In this document: positions 63,064 to 64,000 of the stretch, piece by piece
How positions within the stretch are numbered: the first letter of the stretch is position 1
Layout: the number at the start of each line of letters is the position of its first letter
NCBI RefSeq assembly: GCF_000696575.1
Contig: NZ_JMSQ01000003.1
Location: 109,365 to 173,364 of the forward strand
Source of the DNA: Siccibacter colletis
GTDB lineage: Bacteria; Pseudomonadota; Gammaproteobacteria; Enterobacterales; Enterobacteriaceae
Length of the DNA: 64,000 nucleotides
Direction of reading: 5' to 3'
The notes under the pieces: model-generated
Database searches by the model: none
Seen by the model: the letters and a program-made list of their open reading frames with translations, nothing else
Told to the model about the DNA's origin: nothing
Made by a program: the position numbers and the translations under genes

Positions 63064-63833
63064 AATCTATGACTGGCTCACTGAAATTCATCTGCGCGAT
63101 GCTTCTCGCCCTGTTCCTCACAGCCTGCGGGGATAACACTCTGCTGCACAGCGGCCTGTCAGAAAACGACGCTAACGATATTGTGGCGGAGCTGAATCGC
63201 TATCGCATCTCCGCCGAAAAGGTGGCGGAAAAAGAGGGCTTCAGCGTCAGCGTGGCCAGTAAAGACATTGAGCGCTCGGTCAATATCCTCAATGCCGCCG
63301 GACTGCCGCGCCAGGCGCGCACCAATCTTGGCGAGGTCTTCCAGAAAAGCGGCGTGATCTCCAGCCCGCTGGAGGAGCGCGCGCGTTACATCTACGCCCT
63401 TTCGCAGGAGGTGGAGTCAACCCTGGCGCAGATCGATGGCGTAGTGGTGGCGCGCGTCCACGTGGTGCTGCCGGAGCGCATCGCGCCGGGGGAACCGGTG
63501 CAGCCCGCCTCGGCCTCGGTGTTTATCAAATACCATGAAAATCTTGATCCGGACGGCATCGAACCGCGCATCCGCCGCCTGGTGGCGACCAGTATTCCGG
63601 GGCTCGGCGGTCGCGATGACCGCGATCTGGCCATCGTTTTTGTCCCGGCTAAAACCTTCCAGGACCGTATCGAGATCGTGCAGCTGGGCCCGTTTAAGGT
63701 CAGCCCGGACCAGTATTCGCTGGTGAAAACCATCGCCGCGATCCTCGGTGTGATCCTGCTGCTCGGCGTGCTGTTTAAGTTTCTGCGCTCGCTGGCTGCC
63801 CGTAACCGTCAGGCTGTGCAACAGGGTAAATAA
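63060..63833 (+). CDS. hrcJ: HrcJ (SctJ), inner-membrane ring lipoprotein
   Basis: A 257-residue protein with a lipobox LTAC (lipidated Cys near residue 21). The YscJ/FliF ring-building domain shows LSENDANDIVAELNRYRISAEKV, ARYIYALSQEVESTLAQIDGVVVARVHVVLPER, SVFIKYHENLDP and a C-terminal transmembrane helix (TIAAILGVILLLGVLFKFL) with a basic tail. Start is GTG 63060 overlapping the hrpB stop, or ATG 63069. It is the best-conserved component in the visible operon and confirms a true T3SS. Confidence 0.95.
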   Translation: MKSMTGSLKFICAMLLALFLTACGDNTLLHSGLSENDANDIVAELNRYRISAEKVAEKEGFSVSVASKDIERSVNILNAAGLPRQARTNLGEVFQKSGVISSPLEERARYIYALSQEVESTLAQIDGVVVARVHVVLPERIAPGEPVQPASASVFIKYHENLDPDGIEPRIRRLVATSIPGLGGRDDRDLAIVFVPAKTFQDRIEIVQLGPFKVSPDQYSLVKTIAAILGVILLLGVLFKFLRSLAARNRQAVQQGK

Positions 63834-63836
63834 CGC

Positions 63837-64000
63837 ATGGAACAGATTGATGCTGAGAACCCGCTGCGGCTCGAATGGCTCACCTGGTGGCAGTACGGCT
63901 ACTGGCTTCAGGCCGATGAGAGCTGGCATCCGCTGCTGCCTCTGGCCCTGCCCCCCGACGCCCAGCGTTATCTGCTGACCCAGCGCCCGTCGCTGATCCA
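63837..64000 (+). CDS. hrpD: HrpD, start of a type III secretion accessory protein (truncated by window)
   Basis: ATG 63837, 3 bases after the hrcJ stop, opens a frame to the window end (about 54 residues). It begins EQIDAENPLRLEWLTWWQYGYW, with several Trp. Position after hrcJ and the Trp-rich N-terminus fit HrpD (SctK-like) of Erwinia. The rest, and hrpE onward, lie outside the window. Confidence 0.8.
   Translation, partial: MEQIDAENPLRLEWLTWWQYGYWLQADESWHPLLPLALPPDAQRYLLTQRPSLI

Overview
The window is a G+C-rich enterobacterial chromosome segment. Gene order follows the E. coli K-12 patD-ortT-ydcY-ydcZ-mnaT-curA-mcbR-yncD-yncE-ansP-yncG ... pptA-nhoA-yddH backbone, with several insertions between backbone genes. 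This points to Enterobacteriaceae close to Enterobacter, Lelliottia, Leclercia or Kosakonia; the genus cannot be fixed from sequence reading alone. No rRNA, tRNA or CRISPR array was seen.

Layout. 1-2160: end of patD, small secreted, lipid-anchored and membrane proteins, and ortT. 2163-7837: a LacI-type repressor divergent from a sugar-derivative operon (MFS transporter, two Gfo/Idh/MocA dehydrogenases, a TIM-barrel isomerase). 7928-15081: a CigR/RcnB-like protein and the srfABC operon. 15385-19468: an orphan peptide-binding protein, ydcY, ydcZ-mnaT and curA. 19600-29585: a peptide ABC importer with M20 peptidase, PLP-dependent D-cysteine desulfhydrase-like enzyme, ornithine-cyclodeaminase-like enzyme and sulfurtransferase, with an McbR-like regulator at the far end. 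29693-34732: a small protein, a chemoreceptor, an SDR and a GH13 enzyme. 34981-44399: yncD, yncE, ansP, a class C beta-lactamase, a P-loop kinase-like gene, yncG, pptA, nhoA and yddH. 44500-51804: a metal-related DUF4198 protein, a cupin, LysR regulators, an SDR, a DJ-1-like protein, a VF530-like protein and digH.

51828-55239 is a small foreign insert. It lies inside a broken aldo/keto reductase gene and carries a two-domain peptidoglycan-hydrolase toxin, a probable immunity protein and a decayed serine recombinase.

The most interesting part is 57589-64000, the left arm of an Hrp-type (Erwinia/Pseudomonas-like) type III secretion system. It contains hrpS, hrpA, hrpB, hrcJ and the start of hrpD, preceded by three predicted exported proteins: a harpin-like lytic transglycosylase, a short HrpK/NolX-like candidate translocator and a glycine-rich harpin. 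Three hrp boxes (GGAACC/T-N15-16-CCACNNA) lie upstream of the pilin operon, the transglycosylase gene and the harpin operon, so HrpL should control all three units. hrpL and hrpXY are not in the window; the side of hrpS where they usually lie in Erwinia is occupied by the exported-protein genes.
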